Below the pieces are notes generated by a model. The model saw nothing but the letters and a program-made list of their open reading frames with translations. It had not been told where the DNA came from and searched no databases. Source: Arachis hypogaea (Eukaryota > Streptophyta > Magnoliopsida > Fabales > Fabaceae). From it: a stretch of DNA of 64,000 nt. Positions 14,231 to 27,036 of the stretch are shown piece by piece. The stretch's first letter is position 1. Every line of letters begins with the position of its first letter. The translations under genes and the position numbers were made by a program. The stretch lies in NCBI RefSeq assembly GCF_003086295.3, contig NC_092052.1, forward strand, positions 28,495,427 through 28,559,426, read 5' to 3'.

Positions 14231-15123
14231 TTTACAAAAAGTTTAATTTTATTCAATTAAATGTTAGACACTATAGGAAAGAAAAGAATATAATAATGAT
14301 AATCATCTTTTTTAAATTACTTTTCTGTTAAGCACGATCTGTGGGAATCGCAGTGTAATGGAAGCTGATTTTGCGGAACGACTTTCGTTAGATTATTCGT
14401 GGGTCCTTATACACTGGAGTATGCTAGAATTGTAATAAATCTATGTTATATAAATGATTTTCGATGAAGTATACTTTTTGTTAAATATTGGGATATGAAT
14501 CATTTGGCAATCATTAATTATACGTACTATTTGTTAACACGGACAGTAGAGTTCTTGTCAATGAGGGATCCGTCCGTAGAATTAAAGATTTAGATCTTAT
14601 CTCTGATGTAGAAGGTCTTACATAATTAGGAGGAGTATTTTTCTGTCCAATTCCATGCAAGGCACAGTGTACACCATACATAGATAGTTGCTTCTCTATG
14701 AATTAGTAATGAGAAATATATAGAAAATTTTCGTCATTAAACTGATATAAATTAAATTTAGATAAATATGAGTCAATTACAGTGAGAAAAATGTCACCTT
14801 TATTTTCATTGAATTGTAAACTGAAAATATTAGATGAGGTACCAGTTTTTCGACACACTATTTTTTGACTTGTAGTAATATGATGCACATTTTTATGTAC
14901 GTCAAAATTTGTATTATTGTTGTCTTCAACACTGTTAAGTCAAGAAAAATAAATGAAACAAAAATAATAATTATTTAATTAACTAATCTCGTATTTGATT
15001 TTATACAATTTTAGTAGTATACTTTCGTAGTTAAAAATTTTTTTTGTATTGGTTTAGTTTTATTGAATTATTTTTTAAATTATTAAACTAAATCAATGAG
15101 TATCTATATCATATTATTTAAAA

Positions 15124-16445
15124 GCTGGGTTCTCTGGTAGCATGATTTTAAGTGGCTAAGTGTGGCTAATGTTTGATTGGCCAATGACATATTAACATGT
15201 GGCAAGTGGTGAATTTTATCTATGAGTGCATTAACTATGTGTCAAAAGGATCTCTTAGTGTTGAGCGCCTAAGTTTGTGAGATTTACTGTAGGGACAGTG
15301 GAGTAATTTTGACTTCAAAAAATGACTATGACATGGACTGACTAAAGTGTGAGTAGACAAAAACACTAAAATTAAGGTGAAGAGGGCAATGTAGAAGAAA
15401 AAAAATAAAGAAAGGTTTTTTTTATTATTATTTTAGGATTAGATGAATAGATTTCTTTAATGGTGAAATTTAAAAAAACGAAAATAGTTCTTTAAGATTT
15501 GAATTGAAAAATCTAAAAAATCCGTGTTAATACAAAATTTTCTTATATTAATTATAAGTAAAATTAGATTCAATTACAAAAAATACTAATTCATCTTTTC
15601 TTGTGATTTTTTTTTTGGAAATAATGAAATTTTTTATATAAAAAAAATTTGAATATTTTAAAATAAAAAAATTAGTAAAATAATAAAATAAAAAATTAAT
15701 TATTATTAATTTTATAATTTTTATAAAATATATGTTTTATTATCTTTAATTTAAGAGTAATTAATTTTTTATTAACTTTTTTATTTTAAAATATTGATTT
15801 ATAAAAAAATCAACTTTTTTTTTTTAAAAAAAATCCTGCATATGTTGTTGTACAAATTGCACCCAAATAACAAGGAGATACACAGCCGCAGATCGGAGGA
15901 GACTTCGATGTTGTCAACTATCCTCGCCACGGCGCTTGGTTGCGGACCTAGAACGGGACAGTAGTGGCTGAATCTGCTACTGTATGTACCGAATGCGCCC
16001 AAATCACAATACAATCGTCAGCCAGAATCCAAAATCCTCCCCCGAAACAACACGGGAGGCTTACTCATGAAACCAACGGTTAAGAACTCACCCTCAACAA
16101 TGGTTCAAGTTGACTCCAACTAACATGAACCCCAGGTCATTGTCGCTATCCACGGCAAACCTTTCAAACTCAAGTGTGGAAAGTTTTTTGGTCATTTAGG
16201 TTTTTTGGGTAGCTTTTTAAAATTCCTAATTGGTCTTTCTTCTTCTTAATCTGATTAACTCTTAAAATGATGGTCCTAATTAATCATCCAACTTTTTACC
16301 TTGAATGATTACCTAAGTTACTCAGGTCAGCAAAGTCAAACAAACCTTTCAGTCTCTACTCACTAAGCCACACGCCAACATTCTTTTGGTTTGGTCCACT
16401 TAGTCACCTTAGCCATGAAAAAAATAAGCCACCAGAGTCTATACC
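15124..16445. mobile_element. 1.3-kb non-autonomous TIR element nested in the Helitron, 9-bp target duplication
   Basis: Perfect 9-bp direct repeats TATTTAAAA lie at 15115-15123 and 16446-16454. The ends are imperfect inverted repeats sharing CTCTGGT and GGCTAAG over about 45 bases. A 9-bp duplication points to the Mutator superfamily. The middle (about 15840-16180) is far richer in GC than its surroundings and looks like captured genic sequence, but no domain can be read in it. Confidence 0.6.
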
Positions 16446-16942
16446 TATTTAAAATATACCCAGTTATGACTTAAAAATAAATACTATTCAATTTAAATAA
16501 TAAATAAAACTCTAAATTTAAATATAATTTTAAAATTTTAATTTATTTAAATCAAGTTAAATAGATCTACACAAAAGCATCAAATTTTCTATTTTTTCAA
16601 TTAGTATGAAGTTTTATGTATTAATTTAGATTAAATAGTATATTATTTTAAATTATGATAGAGTATATCTTAAATAATATTAAATAATTAATTAACTTAA
16701 ATAGTACCTGAAGATTTGAAGATGGCATAGTTTTTATGTAATTTATAGCTTATTAAATATGAATTTAAAAAAAATTTATAAAGATGAATAGTTATTTACA
16801 GCTTTTCAATCACTAAATTAAAATATTTAAAAAATTATGTATAATACAAACTACTTCGCTAATATTCTCAACAATGATGATAGTTTAAACTGTATTTCTC
16901 ATAAAAAAATAGAAATTAAAAAAGTTTCACAAGAACACTTAC

Positions 16943-17057
16943 CAGAAACACAAAAAAAAGCAGACTCATTATCATCAAGTCTTTTTCGTTTTCTTGCCAA
17001 AATTATCCTTCGTCTTAACCTTGCAACCTTAGATTGTGTGATTGGAGTGGGATACAT
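16943..17057 (-). pseudogene. Candidate first exon of the Helitron gene
   Basis: An ATG at 17057 opens a short basic peptide (KVARLRRRIILARKRKRL) that ends exactly at a GTAAGT donor at 16942. The basic start, orientation and position resemble the 5' exons of plant Helitron genes. The plus-strand frame at the same place shows no motif. This is a weak inference. Confidence 0.3.
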
Positions 17058-17308
17058 TATCGTTTTTAAGTCATTTATCTACAATGTACTTTTCTCGCAA
17101 TAATGAGCTACGAATACAAATTTTCAAATTTTAATACTTATCTTGAAATTAAATTTTAAATATCCGTTAACTTACAATACTGATTATTTATTGATTAATT
17201 TATGAGGTATTATTTTTTACTTAAAAACTAAAAAACTTAATTTTTAAATATGTAAAAATATATTAACAGTGACTTTTTATTCACAAATTAATAATCTAAT
17301 TAAAAGGG

Positions 17309-17339
<31 letters not shown>

Positions 17340-17601
17340 AGCCAAACCAATTTAAATATAGTTATCTTAAGCAAACTAATTTTTATATTATATATTATTA
17401 AATAATTAATTAAAAATATACACTCATGCACAACAATTTTTAAATTTGAGTTTAGAAGTGATTAATAAATCACATTTTTTAATCAATGTATAACAAAAAA
17501 ATTAGTTAAGGACAAAATATTTAACATAAAATAATTTTAGTCATTTAAAATTTAAATATTAAAAATTGGATTACGTATTAAAAATTAAATACAACTTTGT
17601 G

Positions 17602-17676
<75 letters not shown>

Positions 17677-17688
17677 GTAGTAGTAGTA
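17602..17688. repeat. AAT microsatellite with AGT tail
   Basis: About 25 uninterrupted AAT triplets pass into four AGT triplets. Such arrays are usually length-polymorphic. Confidence 0.9.
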
Positions 17689-20482
17689 CATGTTTTTCGT
17701 GGCATGTAATTTTTAAATTTATTTTATAAATAATAAAATATTTTTTGGATAATTAAATTAAGTGAATAATAAAAATTAGTATCCAAATTAATAAACTTTA
17801 ATCTATTTGATAAAAGAAAATGAAACTTACATAATAAAACTTACATAAAACATAATGTATTGTATAGTAACAGCATTTTTAGAGAGTGCATAATAGTCTT
17901 ATTTTTTTCAAATATTTAACAATTATATAAATATTATTTATTTTTAATTACTAAACCGTAAAAAAGTAAAATTGTAAAGAAGTTGAACAAAATAAAATGA
18001 AAACACTAATCAATAGAAGACTAATCTACACTTAAAAAATTTATTTGAAATGAAAAAAAAATAAAACTTACATAAAAATGTGTAACAGTAACACTTTCAA
18101 AAAATATCTAATAGTCAAATACTAAATATAATAATTATATGTAATTGTAGAGTTCTTATATAGAACTATTGTATTTTGGGCTGAACTAAAATTTTAATGT
18201 GTATATGTTATAATTTGTTGGAAAAAATCAAAGAAATTATTTTTATTTCAAATCAAAAGGTTTTTTTTTTGAACGAAATAAATAATTTTTATTTACGGGT
18301 CAACCTACTTTAATGAGCCACAAGAGCATACAACACCAATATCCTAACAATTACTCTTACTCAGTAACTACTCTCATTTAATAATATTTTTTATTTGATA
18401 ATTTAACTGACTAATTAATAATAAATTAAAAGTACTTTTTATTATTGTTATTATTTTATTTTAAAAAAATTCATATACTAATTTTTATTTGCGAATTTTG
18501 AGTTTCAGGTTGAAGATTTTAGAATATGAATAATATATATCGGTCCCATGCCATAATTGTTTAAAACTTGTACCATCTTCTTTGTGAACCACTCCTATTT
18601 CAACAAATCTGTGGTCATTTTATTTTTTTATTGTTGTTTTCTAAACCAGGCATCATACGCAGCAAAATTAAGATAGTTTTATCCTATTCATATGCATTTT
18701 TTATGAGTTTAAATTATTAGAAAAATAATTGTATAACATAGTATCATATTTTCTATAATTTAAAATTTGAGACTTTGATTTTTATTGACTCCAAAAAAAA
18801 TATTGCAACACAAGACAAATAAAAAAAATATGCAAAATTTAGACAAAATAAAAAAAATTACGTGAAAAGACGTATTAAAAATATGATCAATTGTATGATA
18901 AAATTAATTATATATGGGTCGCATGCAATTTGGGATTAGAGTTTTAAATTACATATATTAATGAATTAGCTCATAAATACAAAAAAATATTGTATAGAAT
19001 TTAAATTATTTTTGTATTAATTTTTATATAAAATACCCATATCATTATAATTATTCAGAAGTTGCATATAATTCGAACCTTATGAATTCAATTTATTATG
19101 TATTTGCCTAAACCGAATTGAATTATATATAAATGCAAATTTGATTTATTTAATTTAATTTATTTTTATATGTGGTATGATTTGATTGAAAGAACAACAA
19201 TTTATATTGCTTCGTAGATTTTTCTATAATTTTATCTAGCATCAATAAAATTCCACTATCACTGATTTTAGAAAAAAAAAATAAAATCTAAAACGATAGT
19301 TAAAAATAAATAAAGAGAATAGATTTAATTCTTCTTTAATTGTATGCATTTTTTTTATTTGCATTTTTATCACAATCCACAAGTTCTATGTTTTATAAAT
19401 TAACATTAATTCATATATAGTATATAAATAAATTTAATTAAAATAAATAATAATTTATTTATTTTATTTTATTTTAGACTTTATAAATGAAAAGACTAAT
19501 TCACTAATATAATGAATTATAATTAATGTAATATAATTAATTAAGTAATATAAATTATAATAAATTATATTAATATTTAAATATCTAATCAAATCAATTG
19601 GTTGATATAATTAATTCAGTACAATAAATTGTATTGAATGAGTTAAAACAATTAAATCGAGAAACACTCTCTAAAGCATGTCACGTCAGCTTCATCATTA
19701 AGTGCAGACATCCGATTTTTATATAATAGAATAGATAGAATAGATAGATTGTCTTTATTTAGTTTATAAATTTTGTAAACGTGACTTGCAAATTACAATA
19801 GTTCCTGAAATAATTTTCGATACACAAATATTAATAGAGCGTTAATATTGACAGCCAGATACCATGGTGGAATTTGTAAAACGATGCCATCTTAATTTTG
19901 GCGTTCAAATAGCTCAAAATAATGTTAGAACACTTGCTTTGGAAGGAAAAATCTCAATAAACACACTTACAATATTGTTTTTAGCTATTTGAGTGTCAAA
20001 ATAAAAATAATATCATCTTACAGAGTATAACGTAGTATTCAACTGTTTACATCCATTAATATCTGTGCGTCAAAAATTATTCCAAAGACAAATAAGAGTT
20101 ACATTCGTAAAGAGGATTAAATAGAGACAATTAAAATTTTAGAGACTAAATTAAAATTTGTATGTAAATTTAAAAATCAGATTGAATATTATCTTAATAT
20201 TTTTAAAAAAATATTGTTAAATAATAAAAAATATTATTGTAATTTTAATAATACTTTTTAAAACATTAAAATTCAAAAGATACCGTAAATATTTTATGAA
20301 TAGATTTGCCAATATTTAAAATTTTTACGAATAAAAATAATAGATTATTCAAATAAAAAAAATAACTATCATAATTTTAATTATTATCATTGTCCAAAAT
20401 AAAAAGGGAAAGTAACTGCGATGACTAAATAAACGATAACATTAAGGAGGAAAGAAAGCCTGACACGAAGTTCAGAAAGTTA

Positions 20483-20630
20483 TTGGTGAAAATTCAGGTG
20501 AAGTCGACTTGACATAAAGTTGATAACTGAGAGCCGTTAGATGATTTGACTGATTTGACTAAATTTTCATCCAACAGCTCTCAGGTATCAACTTCACATA
20601 AAGTCGACTTCACCTGAGTTTCTACCAAAA
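20483..20630. mobile_element. 148-bp Tourist-like MITE with TTA target duplication
   Basis: TTA at 20480-20482 and 20631-20633 flanks a 148-bp insert. The ends are inverted repeats sharing CAGGTGAAGTCGACTT, and further matching halves (GTTGATA, CTGAGAGC) fold almost the whole element into a hairpin. The paralogous sites near 31060 and 37355 lack it, reading straight through AAGTTATAAC-type sequence. A 3-bp TTA duplication fits the PIF/Harbinger superfamily. Confidence 0.85.
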
Positions 20631-21318
20631 TTATAACGACGCGTCCTTTTTTCGGCGCAACACCTAGACATCATAAGCATACTAAAGAAGAAGGTCTCAT
20701 ATTATGGGTGACGTTTGATAAATATATTGGGAAAGAGAGAACAAATAGAGAAGTGCGTTTTGAGTTTTTTAAACGTTTTATTTTTATATTTGACAATTTT
20801 TTACTTCTATTAATCAAGTGAAAAATTTATTTTTTTTACTAACTTTATTTTTTATTTTTTTCTATTAAAAAGATACCAATAACTATTATCTTTATAATTT
20901 TACAGTAATTTTTTCTAATTTTTTTAATTCTTCGTTTCAATTTTCCTTTAATGAAAATTATTCAGATTTGTTTCAATTATTAAAAAGCTATATGTAGAGA
21001 CTTTAGTTTCTCTACTTAAACATGTGTCTGACTTTAGTTTTCTACTTTTCTTACTCTCTTTATACTCTTTTATTAGAAAGGTACGAATATTATATTGAAT
21101 AGATGGTTATTTTATAAGGAGTGAATAACCGAATATAATTGGACAAGGGGTTCTTTGAGAGAGACTTGTATAATTAGTTTTCATATAATAAGTGTTATTA
21201 TTTTGGTTATTTTCCAATAACAGCCATCACTCTTTTTTCCCAATTTAAAAACTTTTCCATACAAAAATTATGTTTAAATTGGGATTTTTAAATAAATTAA
21301 ATATTTAGCCATATATAT

Positions 21319-21848
21319 TGTTCATACCCTATCCCAACGCTAAGGTCCAGATCCAAACGAAATGCCCGATCCAAAAGAATTGAGCTTCACTCTCCGCCGA
21401 CCTTCGTCCTGCGAAGTCGGTTCCTATCACGACTTGCTCTAAAGAAGTCGGGAACGAAGATTAGCTGGCAGATAAACACTCACTCAAATGAGTAACTGCC
21501 CCTAAAATCTCTCAACCCACTTCCAGGAGCCATATCCCAACTTTCCTAAGATAAAGGGACGGTTATTCCCCCTTAAATGGTGGAACTACTCCAACGGTGG
21601 TTATGGGTTCACCACTATAAATACACTGACACTCCTCAGGTATCACTAAGCCCAATACTCTCTATACCTGTTTTGCTCCCTTGCTGACTTAGGCATCGGA
21701 GTGTCCTTGCAGGTACCACCCCCCATTCTCTCAAACACAAGTCGGACGGAAGCTCTGGATCGCAAATTTGCTCAAAGGCTTCCTTCTTCAGACGATTGGG
21801 CCAACCCAACTAATCCACTCCAATAATCTTCGGTTACCCATCGTAACA
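21319..21848 (+). repeat. 5' LTR, 530 bp
   Basis: Starts with TG and ends with CA just before the primer site. A TATA box (TATAAATA) at 21616-21623 marks the likely start of the retroelement transcript. By eye about 27 of 530 positions differ from the 3' LTR, with no length difference. Confidence 0.93.
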
Positions 21849-21849
21849 T

Positions 21850-21867
21850 TGGCGCCGTTGCCGGGGA
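21850..21867 (+). other. Primer binding site for tRNA-Asp
   Basis: TGGCGCCGTTGCCGGGGA begins two bases after the LTR. It is the complement of the 3' end of plant tRNA-Asp(GUC), TCCCCGGCAACGGCGCCA, recalled from the plant gene. Confidence 0.85.
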
Positions 21868-21886
21868 CCCGAGAGATCAGCCAGTA

Positions 21887-23254
21887 ATGGCGGATATGTC
21901 ACCTGAAGATGGTCATGTAGCGTCAGATTCCGAACAAGAGAATCTAGATACCGGAAACAATGATGCGGAGCTAACCCATCACCAGGGAACCAACGACCAA
22001 CATAGGGAAGGCACCTCCGGGCTAAAAAATCCGAAGATGAACTCCTCGGAGGGGCGTGAATCGGGAAAGGACGGACCACCCCCATGCGACTGAACTAATG
22101 GGGCTAGTCCATGGCCACGAAGGTCGTTTGGAACAGTTGGAACAGGAGCTAAAACGACAAAGGGAGACAGAGAAGAACCTAAGGGAGGAGATGGCGCGGC
22201 GAAAAGAGTTAGAAGAAAAACTCTTAAAACTAGAATCCTCCCTCAAAGGTCGGAACTCCCGTGGCGATCGAGAAGAGTCGCCCCTAGGAGGGGAGGACCC
22301 ATTTAGTGAGGACATAATGAGGGCAAAAGTTCCAAGAAACTTCAAAAACCCTGATATGGACTTCTATGATGGGACCACGGATCCGAAGCATCATCTAAGC
22401 AATTTCAAAAGTCGGATGTATCTGGCTGACGCTTCTGATGCAACGCGCTACAAAGCTTTCCCGACCACCCTGTCAAAAGCGGCAATAAAGTGGTTCGATA
22501 ACCTCCCTCCAAGGTCGGTCACCAGCTTTGAGGACCTCTCGAGAAAGTTCTTAATGAGGTTCTCCATTCAGAAGGATAAAGTAAAGCATGCACCGAGCCT
22601 CTTGGGAATAAAGCAGGAGGTCGGAGAACCTCTACGGGACTATATGAAAAGGTTTAACAAAGCATGCTTAGAGATTCAAGACTTGCCCACTGAGGCAGTC
22701 ATCATGGGGCTAGTAAATGGGCTTAGAGAAGGTCCCTTCTCGTAGTCCATATCAAAAAGGCACCCCACCTCCTTAAGTGATGTACAAGAAAGAGATGAAA
22801 AGTACATCAACATGGAGGAGAATGCCAGACTACGAGAGCCGAGTTGGCGACCCGGGCACCCCCACTCGATAAAAGAGAAAGAAAGAGAACCCAAGAAAAA
22901 AGAAGAGCTCGGTCTCGACAGACCGAGAAAATATCACTCTTATACTCTTCTAAAGGTTTCCATAGTGGATGTATACAGAGAAATTTGTAATACTGAAAGG
23001 CTACCGCCTCCCAGGCCCATTAAAAATAAAAGGGGAGGAAGTCGCAGCGACTACTGTGAGTACCATAAGATTTATGGTCACTCAACAAACGATTGCTACG
23101 ACCTCAAAAATGTGATAGAAATACTGGCCAGAGAAGGCCGACTTGACAGATATCTCATGGAAAGGTCGGACAATCATGGGAAGAGAAAGCGAGATGACGA
23201 GGACAGAAGAGAGCCACCACCGCAAACTCCGGATCGGAGAGACATATATATATG
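21887..23254 (+). pseudogene. gag of the Tat-like element, interrupted
   Basis: The capsid precursor starts at ATG 21887 and changes frame near 22085. It continues through a coiled coil rich in Glu, Arg and Lys (residues after EGRLEQLEQEL) and then the retrotransposon gag core (FYDGTTDPKHHL, KWFDNLPP, YMKRFNKAC). A TAG at 22743 interrupts it. The last third has a zinc-knuckle-like CEYHKIYGHSTNDC and a basic tail. Gag packages element RNA into particles; this copy would give only fragments. Confidence 0.85.
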
Positions 23255-23900
23255 ATCTCAGGTGGATTCGCGGGAGGGGGACTCACCAAGTCCTCTCGCA
23301 AGAGACACCTCAAGCGAGTCTACCAGGTCGGGGGCGAATCACCCAACCTCCCTACTATCTCATTTACAAAGGAGGATGGGCAAGGAGTAATCCCTGGACA
23401 CGATGATCCAGTGGTGATAACCATGATCCTAGCCAACGCCCATCTCCACAGAACTCTAGTAGATCAAGGGAGTTCAGCAGACATCCTTTTTAAGCTCGCG
23501 TTCGACAAACTAGGGTTGGATGAAAGGGAGTTAAGAGCCTACCCTGATACCTTGTACGGGCTAGGCGACACGCCGATAAAACCACTAGGATTCCTACCCC
23601 TCTACACTACCTTTGGAAAGGGGGAAAAAATCCAAAACTCTGAGCATAGACTTTATAGTCATCGACGTGGGATCAGCATATAATGCCCTAATCGGCAGAG
23701 CTACCCTAAATCGACTCGGAGCGGTGGTGTCTACCCCTCATCTCTGCATGAAATTTTTGACACCTGCGGGGATAGCAACGGTACGGGAAGATCAGAAATT
23801 GGCAAGAAAATGCTACAATGAAAGCCTGAACCTGAGGGGAAAAGGCAAAGAAGTCCACACCATAGAGCTCGGTGGTGCGAGAGCCAAAGAAGAGCTGTGA
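23252..23900 (+). pseudogene. Retroviral-type aspartic protease region
   Basis: The active-site loop reads LVDQGSSADIL, the form common in this lineage. The frame changes near 23640, after which YNALIGRATLN corresponds to the second conserved part. A TGA near 23898 separates it from the polymerase. The enzyme would cleave the Gag-Pol precursor. Confidence 0.8.
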
Positions 23901-23999
23901 CCACAGCCAGGAGGAAAAACTGATGAAATACAGGTCGGCAAAGAGGAAGGAAAAAACACCAACATAGGGGCCAACCTAGGGGAAGCCTTAAAGCAAAGG

Positions 24000-25277
24000 T
24001 TGACCAAGCTCCTAAGAGACAATTCTGACCTCTTTGCCTGGAAAGCCTCCGACATGGCTGGGATAGACCCCGAGCTTATGTGCCACAAGCTCTCGATATA
24101 TCCAGGGTCCCGACCTGTACAACAGCGAAGGCGTAAGCTCGGCCCGGAACGAGCCCAAGCGGTGGAGGAGCAGGTACAGGCACTCCTAGAAGCCGGCTTC
24201 ATCAGAGAAGTTAAATATCCAACATGGCTAGCGAATGTAGTGCTAGTCAAGAAGCAAAATGGCAAGTGGAGGATGTGCGTCGACTACACCGACCTGAATA
24301 AGGCATGTCCCAAAGACCCTTATCCACTCCCAAGCATTGATGCTCTAGTAGGCTCTAACTCGGGATATTAATACTTGTCGTTCATGGATGCCTACTCGGG
24401 ATATAACCAAATCCCGATGTACAAGCCGGACCAAGAGAAAATATCATTCATCACGCCCAGAGCAAACTTCTGCTACGTGGTCATGCCATTTGGATTAAAA
24501 AATGCAGGGGGCACATACCAAAGGCTGATGAACAAGGTGTTTGCTCCCCACCTCGGGAACTTAATGGAAGTCTACGTAGACGACATGCTAGTGAAAACCA
24601 AGGAAGAAGCCGACCTCTTGACAGACCTCTCGCAAGTCTTTGATACCATAAGGTTACACGGGATGAGGCTAAATCCCGCAAAGTGTGCCTTCGCAGTTGA
24701 GGCTGGAAAATTCCTAGGGTTTATGCTAACGCAAAGGGGGATTGAAACAAACCCAGACAAGTGTAAAGCTATCCTGGAAATGAAAAGCCCGACTTGCTTA
24801 AGAGAGGTTCAACAACTGAATGGCCGACTTGCAGCCCTCTCTAGGTTCTTGGCAGGGTCAGCATTAAAATCCCTTCCACTGTTCTCTTTACTAAGAAAGG
24901 GATGCCAGTTCGAATGGACTCCAGAACACGAAGAAGCGTTCCAGGAGTTCAAAAGGTTCTTGAGCCAACCTCCAATCCTAACCCGACCTCTAGTTGGGGA
25001 AGATCTCGTCCTATATTTGTCTGTAGCAGACAAAGCTGTCGCATCAGCCCTGATAAAGAAGGACGAGGTCGGACAGCATCCAGTGTACTTCATCAGCAAA
25101 GTTCTACAGGACCCCGAGCTAAGGTACCACAAACTAGAGAAGTTTGCTTACTCCTTAGTAATAGCCTCACGGAGGCTACGGCCTTACTTTCAAGCCCACA
25201 CAATAAGAGTCCGAACGAACCAACCCATGAAGCAAATCCTCAAAAAGACGGATGTTGCAGGGAGAATAGTTCAATGA
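24000..25277 (+). pseudogene. Reverse transcriptase with first RNase H
   Basis: The reverse transcriptase motifs appear in order: WLANVVLVKK, WRMCVDYTDLNKACP, FMDAYSGYNQI, MPFGLKNAGGTYQRLM and the catalytic YVDDMLVK. The connection and RNase H-like region follow (LYLSVADKAVASAL, YFISKVLQD). A TAA at 24369-24371 and a terminal TGA near 25275 break the frame; otherwise it is intact. This is by far the best-kept part of the element. Confidence 0.92.
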
Positions 25278-25301
25278 GCAATAGAGCTCTCCGAGTTCGA
25301 C

Positions 25302-25706
25302 TTGAAGTATGAAACTCGGATAGCAATCAAAGCCCAATGCCTCACCGATTTCATAGCGGAGTACGTGGGAGACCAAGAGAAAAAGCCAACTACATGGGAA
25401 CTATACGTAGATGGATCCTCAAACAAGACAGGGAGTGGTGCAGGCATAATACTGGTTGATGAAAGGGGAACCCAAATAGAGGTCTCCCTCAAATTTGAAT
25501 TTCCAACTTCAAATAATCAGGCAGAATATGAAGCCCTGATTGCAGGATTGAAGCTGGCAGAAGAAGTTGGTGCAACAAAAGTGATGATATTCAGTGACTC
25601 TCAAGTGGTGACCTCCCAGATAAATGGAGAGTATCAGGCCAAAGACCCAAATATGAAGAGCGGACGCCCTCTCCAAGTTAGCGAGCACCAAACCAGGAGG
25701 GAATAA
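25302..25706 (+). pseudogene. Second (archaeal-type) RNase H domain
   Basis: WELYVDGSSN, NNQAEYEALIAGL and MIFSDSQVV carry the D, E and D residues of an RNase H fold. The frame ends near 25700 by a shift that separates it from integrase. A second RNase H between RT and integrase is typical of Tat-lineage elements. Confidence 0.85.
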
Positions 25707-25803
25707 TAGAAGCCTGATCCAGGAAACTCTCCAAGAATCCTCCGTGGTGAAAACATAGGAAAAACAAGTTGTCCTTGAAGTAACCGGGCTAAACCTCGGA
25801 TGG

Positions 25804-27036
25804 ATGAATCCCTTGGTCGAATACCTAAAATTCGACATCCTCCCCAAAGAGGAAAAAGAGGCTAAGAAAATCCGGAGGGAAGCACAATACTACACTCTGG
25901 TGAAAAATATCCTCTATAAAAGAGGAATATCAACGCCATTGCTGAAGTGCGTACCGACCTCAAGGACCACTGAAGTACTAGAGGAGATTCATAATGGGAT
26001 ATGTGGAAACCATCTCGGAGCCAGGTCGCTAGCCAGAAAAGTGATCCGAGCTGGATTCTATTGGCCGACCTCGCAGAAAGATGCCACAGAATTTGTAAAA
26101 AAGTGCCAACCATGCCAAATGCATGCAAATTTCCACGTGGCTCCCCCCGAGGAGCTCATTAGTATAACTTCTCCATGGCCCTTCGCAAAATGGGGAATGA
26201 ATCTGTTAGGTCCTTTTCTCCAGGCCCCAGGACAAGTCAAATACTTAATTGTGGGAATAGACTACTTCATAAAGTTGATAGAAGCAGAACCATTAGCCAC
26301 CATCACAACCCAGAGAAGTCGGAGGTTCCTCTACAAAAATATCATCACAAGGTATGGGATACCCTATTCCATTACTACAGATAATGGAACCCAATTCACC
26401 GACTCTACCTTTAGAAGCCTAGTGGCCAGTATGAAGATCAAACACCAGTTCACCTCAGTGGAACATCCACAAGCAAATGCATAGGCCGAGGCAGCTAACA
26501 AAGTCATACTGACAGGACTAAAGAAAAGACTACAAGATGCAAAAGGAGCCTAGGCTGAGGAGCTCCCACAAGTGTTATGGGCTTACCGGATGACACCACA
26601 ATCTGCCACTGGAGAAAAACCCTTCCGACTTGTCTATGGCGTAGAAGCCATGATACCAGTAGAAATCAGCGAACAAAGTCCAAAGGTGATTCTCCATGAT
26701 GAGATCGGAAATATACAGGGGCACAAAGAGGAGCTGGAATTGCTCCCCGAAGTCTGAGAGCAAGCCCAGATAAGAAAAGCAGCATTGAAACAAAGGATGA
26801 CCACCCGGTACAACAAAAAATTCATTCGAAGGAGTTTCACCCCAAACGATTTGGTCTTGATCAGAAACGACATTGGAATCAACAAATCGGGGGAGGAAAC
26901 ACTCGCTGCTAATTGGAAGGGACCATACAAAGTTAGTGAGGTCTTAGGAAAAGGTTATTATAAGGTGACCGACCTAAACGGCACCGAGTTACCAAGGTCG
27001 TGGCATGCTTGTAATATGAAAATGTACTATAGTTAA
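25804..27036 (+). pseudogene. Integrase, with in-frame stops
   Basis: A zinc-binding HHCC region (H in GNHLGARSLA, CQPCQM) is followed by the catalytic core: D in VGIDYF, D in TDNGTQF and E in AEAANK. The C-terminal GPY/F module reads NWKGPYKVSEVLGKGYY and the protein ends at 27036. TAG near 26482 and 26551 and TGA near 26756 interrupt one open frame. No chromodomain follows. Integrase would insert the cDNA. Confidence 0.9.

Larger units (their letters stand above)
16446..19746. other. Helitron 5' region, AT-rich, no recognised gene beyond a candidate exon
   Basis: This 3.3 kb separates the nested element from the Helitron 5' end. It contains an AT repeat at about 17309-17334 and a long AAT repeat at 17602-17676 followed by AGT units. 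I see no coding pattern except the candidate exon at 16943-17057. Confidence 0.5.
8886..19748 (-). mobile_element. Complete Helitron, 10,863 bp, with both ends defined
   Basis: Read on the minus strand the element starts with TC at 19748 and ends with CTAA at 8886. A perfect 7-bp-stem hairpin CCGTGCT-G-AGCACGG (8898-8912) lies 12 bases inside the end, as in the family. It sits between host A (8885) and T (19749), the AT target of Helitrons, without target duplication. The flanks join to read TTTCAA-TTGTCTTTATTT, and the uninterrupted paralogous site reads TTTCAATTGCTTTTATTT at 30571-30588. It carries a Rep-helicase pseudogene at 9110-13760 and about 5.7 kb of upstream sequence holding a second transposon and microsatellites. 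The coding region is decayed, so this copy cannot mobilise itself. Confidence 0.9.

Noticed and set aside
16837..17103. Plus-strand ORF of 88 codons
   Set aside because: No motif; the opposite strand gives a better exon-like reading ending at a GTAAGT site.
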